The position numbers and the translations under genes are program-made. Shown here piece by piece: positions 22,614 through 35,487 of a DNA stretch of 64,000 nt. The notes beneath the pieces were generated by a model that worked only from the letters and a program-made list of their open reading frames with translations, had not been told where the DNA came from and made no database searches. Source of the DNA: Skeletonema tropicum (Eukaryota; Bacillariophyta; Thalassiosirophyceae; Thalassiosirales; Thalassiosiraceae); NCBI GenBank assembly GCA_037178625.1, contig CM074132.1, positions 1,054,001 to 1,118,000 of the forward strand, read 5' to 3'. The stretch's first letter is position 1; every line of letters begins with the position of its first letter.

Positions 22614-22880
22614 GTGTTCCTATGTAGAAAGCAAGAAGTACCTGTTGAAAGCGAGAAATTGACTGTACTAGATGCGCTTTTTGAGCATCTAAATCGGTCT
22701 GTACGAGAAAGAAATACAGGTTTTACACGGGCGTTAGTCGATTTAGTTTTTGTCTTTCTTCGTCACGAGAAAATGTCTTTTTGTAAAACTGTGCTTGATA
22801 TATCGAATCGTGCGCTTGCAGATGTTTTACTGATCACCAGATGCAGACGCTTAATTGAGTTGTTGTATTCTTTGTGTTGA
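22614..22880 (+). CDS. Possible small alpha-helical protein
   Basis: An 88-codon frame starting at ATG 22614, between the left element end and the Rep-helicase stop, on the opposite strand. The sequence looks protein-like: alternating hydrophobic and charged residues (VLDALFEHLNRSVRERN, ALVDLVFVFLRHEK). However, it runs through a degenerate half-hairpin (TTTTTGTAAAACTGTGC near 22779) and a partial copy of the Rep-helicase 3' end, both otherwise non-coding. It could be a chance frame or the last exon of a small gene. Confidence 0.3.
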   Translation: MFLCRKQEVPVESEKLTVLDALFEHLNRSVRERNTGFTRALVDLVFVFLRHEKMSFCKTVLDISNRALADVLLITRCRRLIELLYSLC

Positions 22881-22890
22881 GAAAGTGTCT

Positions 22891-22927
22891 GTTTTGTAAA
22901 ACTGTGCAGTGATCAATTTTACTAATC
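22891..22927. repeat. 37-bp hairpin, site 1
   Basis: Centre GTGC-AGT-GATC. The TAG stop of the Rep-helicase gene (complement of 22922-22924) lies inside the right arm. A degenerate duplicate of the same segment lies about 110 bp to the left (22775-22843). Confidence 0.85.
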
Positions 22928-25900
22928 ACCAGATGAAGATCCTGCGAAGTAATCACTTGGGATTTCATGATCCTTCTTCGCTTCTTTCCACTTCTTGTTC
23001 GGGTTGGTTATGATGTTGGTAATCCTGGTTGTCAGGTCTGTCCTGTCTTTGATGAAATTGCCCTTGATTGCTGCTGCGTACGATGTTTCTGTGATTTCTT
23101 CCAACTTTCTCTTGCTATACCTTGTCTTCGACTCTTCTGCCTTCCCCTCCAAGTATTTCACCCAATTTGCTCGCTTCTTGTACGATTCGCAGAACTGGCC
23201 ATTTTGCTTTCTCTTGCAATTTTTTAATCGGTTCGTTGAAATGTTGCTTCCGGTCCAGTATATGGCACTGTCCGACGGGTATGCTTGATCTTTGGAGCCA
23301 AGTGTTTTGCCTCTGCTGGTAGCCACGTACATTGTTCCAAGAAACTTGCTAATCTCCCACAACTCATCTGCTGGATCTATTATCATGCGGTTCCAGCGGT
23401 CTCCTTTGTCGAATCCAGCTTCGAGTCCTTGACAGCGGTGGATGGTGATGGCGTAGGCAATTTGCAATGGCATGAATAATGCGGTGCAGCATCCTCTGTT
23501 GCAAATCTGCTCGTAGGGTGGGATTGGCACGTGCTGTGCGCAATAAGTTGGGGTAGGATGCATTTGTATCAGTATGAAATGAGTTAGTAGTGTTTTCGCA
23601 GAGAGTGGCAATTGTCTTGTGTCTTTCGTGTGTCAACTTTTACTCACCGTTGGGTTGTTCTTGTCCCATGGGTCCTCGCCTGGTGGTGGTTTGTATGTAG
23701 GGAAATCCACAACAATGTACTTCGGTAGGCTAACCTCACCTTTACCGTTTGGTCCAACGGAGCGATCCTTATCGTAAACGATCTCGACAACTACCCCAAT
23801 AGCTGAGACGTACAATCCTGAGTTGGGATCGATGTTGGCTGACTCCAAGCAAACATGTGCACCTACGCACACATCAAAGGTGTAGAATAGCCTCCTGCCG
23901 TAAAAGTGCGACTGGTATGCTGTGTTATTGCCCGCCATCCTGCTGCTGAATTGACACCTGAGCCTAGCTATTGGTACTTTCAGTCGTTCGTGTGTTTTGA
24001 TCAGCATGTCTACATTTTTCTGGGACATATCGTCCCGTTTCGCGTATACCCACAACGTCTTTGGGTCATTTTCTACCTCTTCCCTCAGTTTTGGATGATA
24101 TTTTCCGAGTTCGTCTATGTGTAGTTTGATCAGGCGCTTTGCATCCTCATCAGTCTGGTTCCCCACTCTCATCCTGTTCATGAGATCGCTATCCTCCTTG
24201 TCTTTTGCTCTAAAATTCTTCGTCAACATGAAGACCACATCCGTCATCATCTCAGTCAAGATTTTGCTACCCTCGTAATCGCATATTTGATTGTTTTTAC
24301 TCTTTCCTGTCATTGTTTTTGGCCTATCGTTGTTGTGGTATTCGTGGTAGCCGTTTATTGCTCCCCCCTTGTTGGACGGTGGCAGCTGGTAGTCGTCACC
24401 GAAGAACAACACAACCGGGACACCGCCCCACCTCTCCCGTTTATTGTGCCCATTAAATGCGCAATCTCTCACATGCTCCTCTGCACCGAATGTTACGTGT
24501 GAGCCCAACATGCTTCTTTCATCGACCATCAGTACGAGCAGCTCTTTCAGTTTATTGCACATTTCTTCTCTTCTTTTTGCGTCCAATGATTTGTAAGGTA
24601 CCTGTACGTTAATTCCCAGAAGTGAGTGCAGCGTGCACCCTTTGACGTTGTACGCTGCGCTGCCTGAAGGAGCAGCAACCTGGACTGTCTTGTTCGAATC
24701 GGTCAGCTTCCTGATGATGGAAATGATGGTGTTAATTACCAGCGATTTCCCGCACCCACCCATTCCTGTAATTGTTGCTCGTAGCGGCTTGTAATCCTCG
24801 TCATTATCAAGGAATTTCACCACAGTATCGACAGTGGCGAGTACGATCATCGCCTGTTCCTCGGACAGTTCCTCGATGTTGTAACTTGATCCGTCAGATT
24901 TCGTGGGTATTGTTGCGCCTGAATGATCGTCCATCATGGCTCTGGCACGTTGCTCTCTGAGTTTGACTGTGTACTCCTCCCCTGGTATTGTTACGTCTCT
25001 TTCTCCATCAAACGAGCTCTTCGACCAATCGTGATTCAATCCTACGTCGATTTTCTTGCCCCCCAAAAGTAACTCATCCACTTTCCTATCAGAGAGTTGG
25101 GTCGAGTGCAAATGATTCAGGTGTTGATCTACCTCGTCATCGTCGAGCTCGTCAATGTTGACATCTGCTTGAATTGTCCCTTTTCTTGCCACACATTCGA
25201 TCCTTTTTTCTTGCGCGTATCTAACAGCTCTCTGGTATTCGGTCCAAACACTTGTAGGGACCTGTCTTTTCTGCAGCATCAACTTGAATGTATTGATTGT
25301 TCTCTGTCTGTCGCGTAAATTAAGTGGTTTGTCGAAGCTCCATGGCTTGTGAAGTAACAACATTCCTCTTGCATAATCGTAGTCCACCGGGTAACGTGGT
25401 CTGCAATTGAGTCCTTTGGCGATGAGTATCCTGTTCATGCGTCTATTGCTGTCAGGGTCTATCATGAACTTTTTCCTACACCACTCCTTGTAAAAGTACT
25501 GATCCAAGGTCAGTTTGCTGTACTTTTCCTCCCTGCTTGCATAGCTATAGACCAAGTCGTTTGGCTTAGGGTCGGATGATTTTCGTAGCTTCAGACAATT
25601 CTGAACCGACACGTAAGTGATCACATCTGAACAGAGTGTTAAACTCAGCCTATCAATCTCGTGCACCGCCTCTTGTATGCTGATGAGCCTTTTGCTTGTC
25701 ATCCAGTTCAGTGACATTTTCACCAATGTTTGGACACCACTTATATCCTCGGAGCTTTTGCTGGGAGGTGAGAATTAATAGTGGCGGTAGGTTGTGTTAG
25801 CAGTGGGGTTAACAGTGTTCGATTGTTTCAATTTGCAAAATTGTGCACTGCACAGTTTTACCAAAGTCGATGGCGGAATACAGTGAGGTTACCCAGCGTA

Positions 25901-28900
25901 AGATTTTGTTTCAATTTGCAAAATTGTGCACCGCACAGTTTTACCAAAGAAGATGGCGGAATACACAACTGCACTGAATTCAGTGTGAGAGACAACTTTC
26001 ATCTTCAGAGCACACTTACCTTTGCACAATGTTCTGCACTGCTTCTTTCTCCTTCTTGGACGTGTGGTTCTTCTTGCTGGCGTATGCTACGACATATTTG
26101 CAAACGTTCTCAATCTCGCTGACATCGGGTTTGTCTGGATGTGACCTATAAACCAGTAGCTGGATATCTATGTTTGCCCTCCAGGTTTGCAACAGTGTCC
26201 TACTGTGCTGACATGACTTTCGCGACTTTGTACGGCGTAGTTGGAAGTGTTCCACTCCCTTTTGATCTGTTACTATCACCGATACTTTGCTGAGTGGTTT
26301 CCCATCTGTATCACACTTGCCGTACTCTGTCTCCGTACCGTACCCAAACCTACACTCACGACGTTCGCATTTCGTATTTGTACCAAGGCAATACACATTG
26401 CAGTGGTGCACCATGCACTCCTGGCACAGCATTCGGGCGTCCTCTCCCTTATGCACGCTTTCGCAGAACCGATGCATTAGCGGATTTGTTGAGTCGGGAG
26501 ATCTGTCCGACACGTGGTTCTCATTCACTTCGACGTCGGCTGTCATGTCGAGCACATTTGTCGCGTATGTTTCCAGCACTTTGGCCTTTTCCTCTTCCGT
26601 GTCTGCTCGATAGAAGTCATTCAGATATGCCTTGTCCTTGGAAATGCCCAACAAGTGCAGATGTATCTGACCCCTTCCTGGCGCAAATTCGACTCTTGCC
26701 CAGTAATGCTCGATACCAAGCGCGTCCTTCGCAACTGTGTCGAGAAAGACTTTCGACCTCTTCATGAAAAAATCATTGACATACACTGTGAATCTCTTGA
26801 CTGATTTGGTCATGGCCTTGAAGTCGTTTTTCTGCAGCAATTCGACCTGTTTGAGATTTTGTGCAGTTCGCTCAAGGCTGATCATCAGACGACGTAGATC
26901 CGGCCACCAGTTTTCGGCACAAGATAACGTGATGAAATGGGTAGGCGGACCGTGTCCACGTGAAATATGGAAGTCAATCCACGATTCTAGCTCGTCCTGC
27001 TTCCCCCTCCAGAAACTGTCTGATCCACGTATACCCCTAGCGATGTATCGCAACTTGTTAATATAGCTCATATCACCCTGCCTCAACTGCTGCTGCAACT
27101 CCTCCACAGTTGGTGGCATTCTCACACTCGCACCAAGGAAGTTCTTGTCTTTGTAAAAGAAATTGCCCTGGGTATTGTTCGTATGACGCTGCAGCATGTT
27201 GAAGACGTACAGGCAAAACATCTGATCGTTAATGAATCTTCCATCTTGGTACCGTATCAAGTGAGTGGCCCAGCTACGGATATCTTTGACTTTCCCACGT
27301 CTGAGATCGTACACGTCTCCAATACCGCCAGGGAAGAGCCAAGGGAATGCATTCACGAACACTTGTCCCGTCGAATCAAACTCACTGTTGATGGTTTCGA
27401 TTGGTTGACATGGATTGTCGTTGGCATAATGTTGCAAGTACAAGATAAAGATGCTGGTTTAGCTAAATCGAGTGGTAATTTGAACACAATCGAATCATTC
27501 AATGGCAAAGAATACACTCACTTTATTGGCGCATTGTGGTCGATGGGAGGGAAGTTGAGGACCTTTTCCTTCTGATTCGTTGCATTGGCTATAACTTTAA
27601 ATTCCTTCACGATTTTGGCCTGTTTCGAGTTCGGTAAGGTATTGTTGTAGTTCGGGTGTACTGTCTCCATTTCAAACTCGTCTTCGTTGTTCTTGTCCTC
27701 TGGTGTACCTGTCTGATTGCCAGACAGTGTTTCTGCGGCGTCAGCCACGGCATCTCGTCTGCTGGGCTTTGTGTTCAGAGTGTATTTCTTCGCGACGTCA
27801 TACAATGATCCATTCTTGATCCAATCTAGATTGGTTTCCTTAATTGTGATTCCATGATATCCACTGTGATTAAGTTTGAGCCACTTGAGAGCCGCTATTA
27901 CTTTCCTCTTGTTCACTTTGTAATGACGGCTGATAGATTCCCCCGTCACGCGGTTGCTGATATGCCGCACAAATGTTACCATACTCGTCTCAGTCTGTGG
28001 CAATTCCATGCACATGTTATTTATATCCTGAGGAAAGCACACGCAATGACCGTTAATGCCATAGATACCATCCTTGATGTGCATCGACGGAATCATGGGC
28101 GAACACCTCCGAATCAGGAGCTTCTCTGACATAGTCAGATCTTTCAGCTCACTGGGTATGTCGTATCTTACCACGGGATTGCCATTTTCGTCAATCTTCA
28201 TAACTCCTTCGCTGTCCCGCTCGTACCAGACTGGGTGGAAGTTGTTCTTCAAGAAATAGTCCGATTCTTTATGTTTCTTCGTTCTGCAAGTGGAGCAGAT
28301 GACCTCCTCGCATCGTGTGGCACTCTCCTTGACTTTCTCCGAAAATTCGAGCCTGTTCTCGCGGCAGACACTGCAAGTTTGCAGCTGCAGCGTCTTCATT
28401 TTATATTCGAATTTCAACATCTCCTCGATAGTCTGCCTCGATCGATTCGTTTCTTTGGAACGGCCGTGTTCGCCGTAACAGGGATTGTCCATGAAGGTGA
28501 TGTCAAATTTGATGGCGATTGTGACTCCATTCGTCTTAATCCGGTTGTTCACAGCGTCCTTCAAAGACTTAATTGACTTGTTGAACTCATCCTTCGTGGA
28601 AGCTGCAAATGGCTCCTTTTCGTAGAATTTGTCAACGATGCCGTAATTTAGCGTATGTACATACATCTTGTTCACCGCTGATTTAGCTCTGTCATACTCA
28701 ACGCCGTCCTTGGCCCATCGGATGTAAGTGTGTGTCGCACGCCTCTTATCCAAGTACTTCTCTTCTGTCCTCACCTTCACTGTTTCACCCCAATGACTGG
28801 TATTTGTTGACCCACACGACGTCCTCTCTCTTTTATTTTTCTCCGACCTAGAAGTGAACATGGGGATCTGTTCTTCTTCTTGTTCTTCTTCCTTTTGGTT

Positions 28901-31157
28901 TGTACCTGCAGTTGGTTCTCCACTAGCATTGCTCTCGGCTGGACTGGTGGTGTCAGCAGTGGTAGCGGTCCCTCCACTATTGATATCATTCTCTACCACT
29001 CCGTCTACCTCGTCGTCCTCATCAACCGTCTCGAATGGTGGAATGACTACCACCTTGTCGAGACCCTTCCACTTAGGCGAAGGATTGACCAGCCTCTTGT
29101 CTTCCATAGGTCGAACGATCTCGATGCGCTTTACCTGGTGGACCTTCCTACTGAGCCATGTCCCATTCGATACTTGGAGAATTCTGTCAGAGGAGAGAGC
29201 CCCAATCGACACAATCTGACCCTTCATGAGTGCATCCTTCTTTGAACTGCGGTATTCTATGATATCTCCCAGCTGTACGAATACATTCAAGTCGCTTGAG
29301 TCGGCATCCCCGTCATCGCGGGCGAGATTGCAATCCAGGTCGATGTAATTGTATGTCTTGTCGGTTCTGTAATGTATCTGATCGAGGTCGCCTGCACAAA
29401 ATGATGTCATTAGTAAAATGGAGCAGTGCACAATTTTACCAATAGTTGTGTACCATGTACAACATAGTTCAAAATAAACTCACCTGTGGTATCAGCGGAC
29501 AGGTCGTCGTCATCATCGTCCAATTGAGAGTAAGACGAATCGCTGTTGGACACATGATCGGATTTATCGCCAACTGAGTCATCGCTTGTCTGTGTCACGG
29601 GAGATATAATCTCCACATCATCGTCATCATCCTCATCATCACTTTCGCTCAAGCAGTCAATCAATGTATCTCGGTGATTTCGATACAGGCTGGTGATGTG
29701 TACTATGAGGTCATACATTTCGGTCCTCAATCTATTGATGTCGTCTGCGTTGTAATCAAACAAGTCATGACTGCTTATACAGCTGGCGAAATTGTCAGTG
29801 AAATCTTTATTCTTGACCTTCAAGTCAACCATCTGAACTAGATTGTAAGCGTAGCGACATACGTGTACGCCACAGTCGTAGCCGTTCCCCTGGTCCATAA
29901 CTGGTATAACACAAAAGAGCGTGAGATTGAGATAGTGAAACGACACAGTAACTGAAATTGATTGACTGATAGACTTCGCTCACCTTCGGGAAAATGCAAT
30001 TGGAACGACTTGTGTCTATGAGAGAAAGGCATCTCGAATCTATCTAGCGCATCATCATGATGCCTTCTCCACTCTGCGTTGAGAACGTTTCGAACAGCTT
30101 GCGCTATTTCCCTCCTGTTGTGGAGAGTACCGCTCCCAAGTGAATCCAAGTGTATCATAGCTGTGACATCTTTGCTGTAGGTCGTATCCCCAAATCTTGC
30201 TTTGGTCTGTTTTATCAGGTTTGGATTCAGTACCGCTACTAACGACCAATGACTGGCAAGGTGCACAGGAAACATGACGATTTTCTTCTCGAAAATGTTG
30301 ACATTCTTCAGGAACTTCTTCATCGTGTCACTGTACCCCTCGCTCAGGACCCCTGACAGGAGATACGTTGAACAGATGTGCACAGAAGAAGCGTTGTCGC
30401 CAGGGCATCTGGGTGTTGATATCCACTTGAACCAGAATTGCAGTACCGCGTCATTTAACCACTGTCCAGGTTTAAGCGTCGCCAGATCCATTCCGTGAAC
30501 AATCAAATTCCTTTTCATACTGTCCCTGAGAGAGTTCTCGAAAAATGCGGCGTAGTTTGATGCATCATCTTGCCCGATGAGTTTTGCCAGCCTGTGGGAT
30601 AGGTCAGTCGAACATTTGTCTGCAAGCAAGAGGCTGCTATTGCTCGTCTTGAAAGGTATCACGAAACATTGTGATAATATGTCGACTGCCACTGGCAATG
30701 GTGTAAAGCTTTTCTGGGTCACCGATGATGCAGATGGTGGTTCAGCCGAGATCACATTCTGCTGTTGTCGTATGCCTGCACGAACCAAGTCATCACAGAC
30801 TGTGCGCGCATTGGGACTCTTGACATCGTGCTGCTGAAGCGTAACAATGCTGGATAACGCCACAACTACAATGATTGTAGTTAGCAGCTCAGACGGTCCT
30901 CCCTTTCTTGCATTGAATTGTATCACCGACTCGCGGTGACCTTCCTGTAATTTGAGAGCGACGGATTTGCTTTGCTCTTTAATTACCTTAATCAGTATTC
31001 CTTTATTACGTAGTTGCTTAACTCCAAGGACAGTCCGTAACCAGCTCGTCACGAAAAGTATGATGTGCGGCAAAGATATTACAGTCGCTTGGTAATTTGG
31101 TAAAATTGTGCAGTGGACAGATTTACAAATGTCAGTCAGTAAGTGATACCAAACCAA
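22922..31157 (-). CDS. Ulp1 protease-Rep-helicase fusion (Helitron-type transposase)
   Basis: Predicted rolling-circle transposase. Exons (minus): 31157-29984, 29900-29484, 29391-27522, 27453-26020, 25760-23648, 23533-22922. All junctions are GT-AG and keep frame, 7,620 bases in total. Near residue 230 is the Ulp1/C48 cysteine-protease domain: PGQWLND, catalytic His in SHWSL, Asp in HLDSLG, then QGNGYDCG across the first junction. An acidic linker follows. Near 870 is a CxxC zinc-finger and LIRR/IP.ELKDLT region like Helitron N-terminal domains. The Rep HUH motif IHLHL is near 1,410 and the Y-x3-Y pair (YVVAY) near 1,610. Pif1-like helicase motifs are Walker A GMGGCGKS (~1,965), VDERSM, FFGDDYQLPP, LTKNFRA and HRCQG (~2,370). 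No stop interrupts the catalytic regions. The first ATG is unresolved: the open frame enters from an upstream exon or an unrecognised start near 31.1-31.3 kb. Confidence 0.85.
25830..25866. repeat. 37-bp hairpin, site 2
   Basis: Centre GTGC-ACT-GCAC, within the 259-bp intron 25761-26019 of the Rep-helicase gene. It is the first of a tandem pair with surrounding sequence duplicated (period about 83 bp). Confidence 0.9.
25913..25949. repeat. 37-bp hairpin, site 3
   Basis: Centre GTGC-ACC-GCAC. Second of the tandem pair in the same Rep-helicase intron. The flanks share TTTCAATTTGC on the left and GATGGCGGAATACA on the right with site 2. Confidence 0.9.
29408..29444. repeat. 37-bp hairpin, site 4
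   Basis: Centre GAGC-AGT-GCAC. It occupies 37 of the 92 bases of intron 29392-29483, the intron that joins the Ulp1 part to the rest of the fusion protein. Confidence 0.9.
31095..31131. repeat. 37-bp hairpin, site 5
   Basis: Centre GTGC-AGT-GGAC. It lies at the 5' side of the Ulp1-Rep-helicase gene, between it and the MBD-like gene. The open frame of the first coding exon runs through it, so the true exon start probably lies downstream of the hairpin. Confidence 0.85.
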
Positions 31158-31412
31158 AGCAAATACGAATCAAAGCGTACGACAACGTGATGGCAACACT
31201 CACTTGGCGTTGTCGTCGATTCACCTACATGTGACTCCTTCACCGGAGTGACAACTGCAAGTACAAGAACGCAATTAAAAGAAAAAGGCGCTGATTAGTA
31301 AACGACGACGAAATTTCTTATTGTTAAAAAGAAATGCAGATATATCCCAATTCATGTATAGAATCCCACCAATCCTCCCCACCCCATTCTACTCCCCAAA
31401 CTCAGTGGCTAA

Positions 31413-34400
31413 TCATTCCATGATAGTATCCTCAATAATTTCGTTCCAATCAGGAAAATTTCCACTCTTGAAGACATTTCTCCTCTCATTTTCAGTGACA
31501 TCGTCAAACGACGAGTAACCAATAGATTGAAGGTGCGCTTTGATTCCGAAGTCGGTCAGGTACTTGTTCAAAGGTACTCCGTAAGTGACTGAATCAAACC
31601 CAGATTTCCAAGTATGTTGAAAGTCCGAAATAATGTCTTGCAAAAGCTCATTCCTGTCTTTGTATGGAACGTTCTTTTTGGGGCGGTTCCTGAACTTGCC
31701 CTCAAGGAATCGATTGTACATCGTGTTGTTATTCTCTTCCATGACCTTCAAAGCAATGTACGCTGGTTTTTCTGCATCGCTCATCAATTGCTTCATTCTG
31801 TTCTCGATCTTTCGCAAGTGGGTCTCGATCGGAAAGCTGCCAGTAGGTACCATAAGCACTGTAATCAACTTTGTCACTGGATAATTCGATGTAGTTTGTT
31901 TTCTCTTGAGAATGTTGTCGGTGGAGTAGTTTTGTTCCTTAATGAAGGTTTCCGTGAAACATTCGTACCAGTTAGGCACCGTGTCTCCAGCACTGGATAC
32001 ATTGTTCCAGTAAGTCAGTAGAATCGATCTGACATGCTCACCCTTCAGGTACCAGGCCCTACGCCCCATCTCCGTAAAGAAGATAATATAGACTTGTTTA
32101 CTGGACTTGTTGTGTGTGATAGGACAAGACACTTCAACAGTAATCGGACTCAACGATGATTTCAGAGGAGAAGATGTACCAGTCGTGACAGAAGAAATAT
32201 CCACGTTTTGCCATGCTCCACCGCCACCGCCACCGCCATTGTGACTATGATCACCTATAGTACTCTCGCTCCCCAATACCTCCATACCAGTCAAGCTTGT
32301 AGAACCGCCCGACTTGAACTCACCTTTCACTTCTTCAGCAGTAACCATCGACGAAGAAGTTGCAGGAGACGATACAACATTGCTCTTCCCCTTTTCCAAC
32401 AATTTGATCCTTTTCAACAGAGCAGCTTTTTCTTGAGCTAACCTGTCTTCAATGCTGCGTTTACACGGTTGAGAACCATGGTCGAGCAAGGATGTGGGCT
32501 TCCCAACCACCTTCTTCCTCACAGGAGTGGTAAAAAGAGACCTAGCAGTACTAGCATCACTGACTTCTTCAATTACTTCGCTTGTAGCTTTGGTCAACTG
32601 GATAGAACCCCGCTTCTGCTCAGCGGTAAGACTACCACTCAGTTTCTTATACGGATTCTGCACAGGTTGAACTTTGCTTACACGAAACGCAGAGACCCCA
32701 ACAATGCAATCGTTACCTGAATCATGATCTTGATAAAGTAGACGAAACACAAGATTTCTGTCATCAATCGCCACACCCGTCATGTTGTTTGCCCCCCAAT
32801 CAGGTAAATTAATGACTGTAAAACTTTTCGCAGACCAGTCTTTGTGAGGGGTATTGCAATCGCCACTCTAACTTGGCAACGCACACAGATTGCGCTCAAC
32901 AGAGATTTGTACCAATCAATTGAATGAGCGAGCGATCTCTTAAAATGAGTCTCTTCTTTCAACCACTCTGCGACAACTTTTTTTGCTGCCTTCAGCGTAG
33001 ACCTCGTTATTACAAAAGTCATCCAACTGACTAGCACACCATTTCAAGAATAACTCGTAAGTAAAACATTGCATCGGATGGTTCGTCTCTTGAAAAAAGG
33101 CAAGTAAACTTCTTGCAATTGATGAAGGTAGGCCGAACTTATCACCTGGGTCAGACACTTCCAACTCATTCCAATTATTTGTCTCCTTCAACAGCTGGAA
33201 TACTGATGATACAAAGCCATCATCCCTCACAACATCAATTTCATCACTGCTGCGGTCCGATGAATTATTTTGCTTTGATTGCTCGTCAGTACCACTGATA
33301 TCATCGAATTGATCATCATCGTCATGACCATCTAGACCATCATCATCGGAAGTGGTCAAATCCAAATCCCTCTCGATATAAACGGACACACCAGCAACAT
33401 TGTCACCACCATCACCGAGGCGACAATCAGTAATAGTGCGGTCAATGAGTAGCCTGAAATAGACTTTTCTTGGGCACTTTAGCCCGCCTGGAGCGAAGGA
33501 AACAATCCTCGTTTCACCGCTTTCTCCCATGGCATCCATCAGGTGGCAGCAGCACACAAATTTCAAGACACATGATTGTGCTCAATACATCGAGCAATGT
33601 GAAATACCAGTCAATCGAGCGATGTACTTTGTTGTATGAGTATTCGCATTCATAAATGAATTCGTCCATCACTCTTTTGATACGAGGATAGAAGGGTTCA
33701 TTCGCAGCCATATACATGACATCAGCGACGAACGGCAGCAGTTTCTCCTCTGTGTTGAGAGCCACGTTATCAACTACACAAGCGAGTGCGTGGAGGATAC
33801 TAAAAGTGTTCCTCGGTACCAACTTGTCACCGGTCGGCCTCTGAACATGATCCGCACCAGCTGTAATGATTTGTTTCAATCGCATCTTCTTTGCTAATTT
33901 CGACATTGCCAAATTGTCAACATCGTCCGTAACAGAAAAGTTTCTTGATACTCATTTACAACGAGTTTCCTGAGTCGTTGTACACTATCAGCAATATCAC
34001 CTCTTGCAATCAAATCAACAGTATCAACGAAGTCATTAGGATTGCCATTCGACTTAGACGAGGGAGGAGCAGTCTCAGTGACGTTCGATGGAGAGGAATG
34101 TGCCTTCGCTCGCGTCAAACTCTTGAAAACTTTGTTGTCAGGGGAGAGGTAATGGTGGTAAATAGTTCCGCGGGATTTGCCGCCCTTACGCTTGATACTC
34201 TTCCTTTTCCATCCATCCGAGAGATCTGAATGGGTGTAATCAACCCACTCATTCTCGCTATGTAGAAGGCAGTTGCATTTATTTATTAGGTAAAATTGTT
34301 CAGTGATCGATTATACTAAAATGATTCAATAAGCAAGCGATACTTAGTGCGGCAGTGCACATGCACACAAAATAAACTCACATGATAGTTGAATCAGGAG

Positions 34401-34987
34401 AGGCCTTCTCTCGGACAGGTACCGGTTTTAGACTTTTTCGTGACAGCACCTTTCTCGGACAAATCCGGTTCATCATCATCTTGAACAGGTTGATCACGGG
34501 AGCCCGAATGAGTTTTGTCTTCAAGTACAAGTTTCCCGTTCTCATCACTGGTGTGAAGTTGAAGGTTGAAAAAAAAACTTGTAAGTAAAAAGGAAAGACA
34601 GAATTTGTAAAACGGTACAATGAACAAAAATACCAAAATCATTGAACCACACGAAGGTTAACCTTCTCTCTTACCAAAAATGCTCACAATTTGAAGTGTA
34701 CGGCGCTTGGCTTGTACCTCCTTTCTGAGCAATAGCGGCAAACATTAAGAAGTTGACCGCTGCAGACACCAGATCATCTTTGTCAGTAGAATCAGTCTTA
34801 CCAACTGGGACATTCGGGTAATGTTCAGACAGTTCATTCAGGATGTACTTGATTGACCCGACTTCAAAGACGGAAAGAGCAGAAAAGAGCAGTTGTTCCT
34901 TCTCCAACTTGGCAACGTCAAACCCATCGCCTAATGCAACAGACGCTAGCAGCGAGAAGATACGATCGTCGGTACGCACCAAACGCC
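31413..34987 (-). pseudogene. MBD-like gene, copy 1 (cut by gap, with indels)
   Basis: Duplicate of the gene at 36055-39828. The N-terminal part is cut off by the N gap at 34987. Relative to copy 2, frame-breaking indels lie near 32850, 32980, 33525, 33935 and 34430. Its C-terminal part (31413-32783, 456 codons) is open where copy 2 is garbled, so the two together cover an intact protein. It should be treated as the same locus, not a second gene. Confidence 0.85.
34285..34321. repeat. 37-bp hairpin, site 6 (duplicate of site 8)
   Basis: Centre GTTC-AGT-GATC, in the intron of copy 1 of the MBD-like gene. It is the contig-overlap duplicate of 38955-38991 and should not be counted twice. Confidence 0.85.
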
Positions 34988-35487
34988 NNNNNNNNNNNNN
35001 NNNNNNNNNNNNNNNNNNNNNNNNNNNNNNNNNNNNNNNNNNNNNNNNNNNNNNNNNNNNNNNNNNNNNNNNNNNNNNNNNNNNNNNNNNNNNNNNNNNN
35101 NNNNNNNNNNNNNNNNNNNNNNNNNNNNNNNNNNNNNNNNNNNNNNNNNNNNNNNNNNNNNNNNNNNNNNNNNNNNNNNNNNNNNNNNNNNNNNNNNNNN
35201 NNNNNNNNNNNNNNNNNNNNNNNNNNNNNNNNNNNNNNNNNNNNNNNNNNNNNNNNNNNNNNNNNNNNNNNNNNNNNNNNNNNNNNNNNNNNNNNNNNNN
35301 NNNNNNNNNNNNNNNNNNNNNNNNNNNNNNNNNNNNNNNNNNNNNNNNNNNNNNNNNNNNNNNNNNNNNNNNNNNNNNNNNNNNNNNNNNNNNNNNNNNN
35401 NNNNNNNNNNNNNNNNNNNNNNNNNNNNNNNNNNNNNNNNNNNNNNNNNNNNNNNNNNNNNNNNNNNNNNNNNNNNNNNNNNNNNNN
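34988..35487. other. Assembly gap of exactly 500 N
   Basis: 500 consecutive N, a conventional placeholder size. Identical sequence abuts it on both sides, so the gap probably has zero or negative real length. Confidence 0.98.

Larger units (their letters stand above)
30846..34987. repeat. Contig-overlap duplicate, copy 1
   Basis: It aligns end to end with 35488-39656 and stops exactly at the left edge of the 500-N gap. Differences are a few indels, mostly at homopolymers (for example four versus five G near 32850, seven versus six T near 32980, four versus five A near 33935). This pattern is an assembly artefact rather than a biological duplication. Confidence 0.93.
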
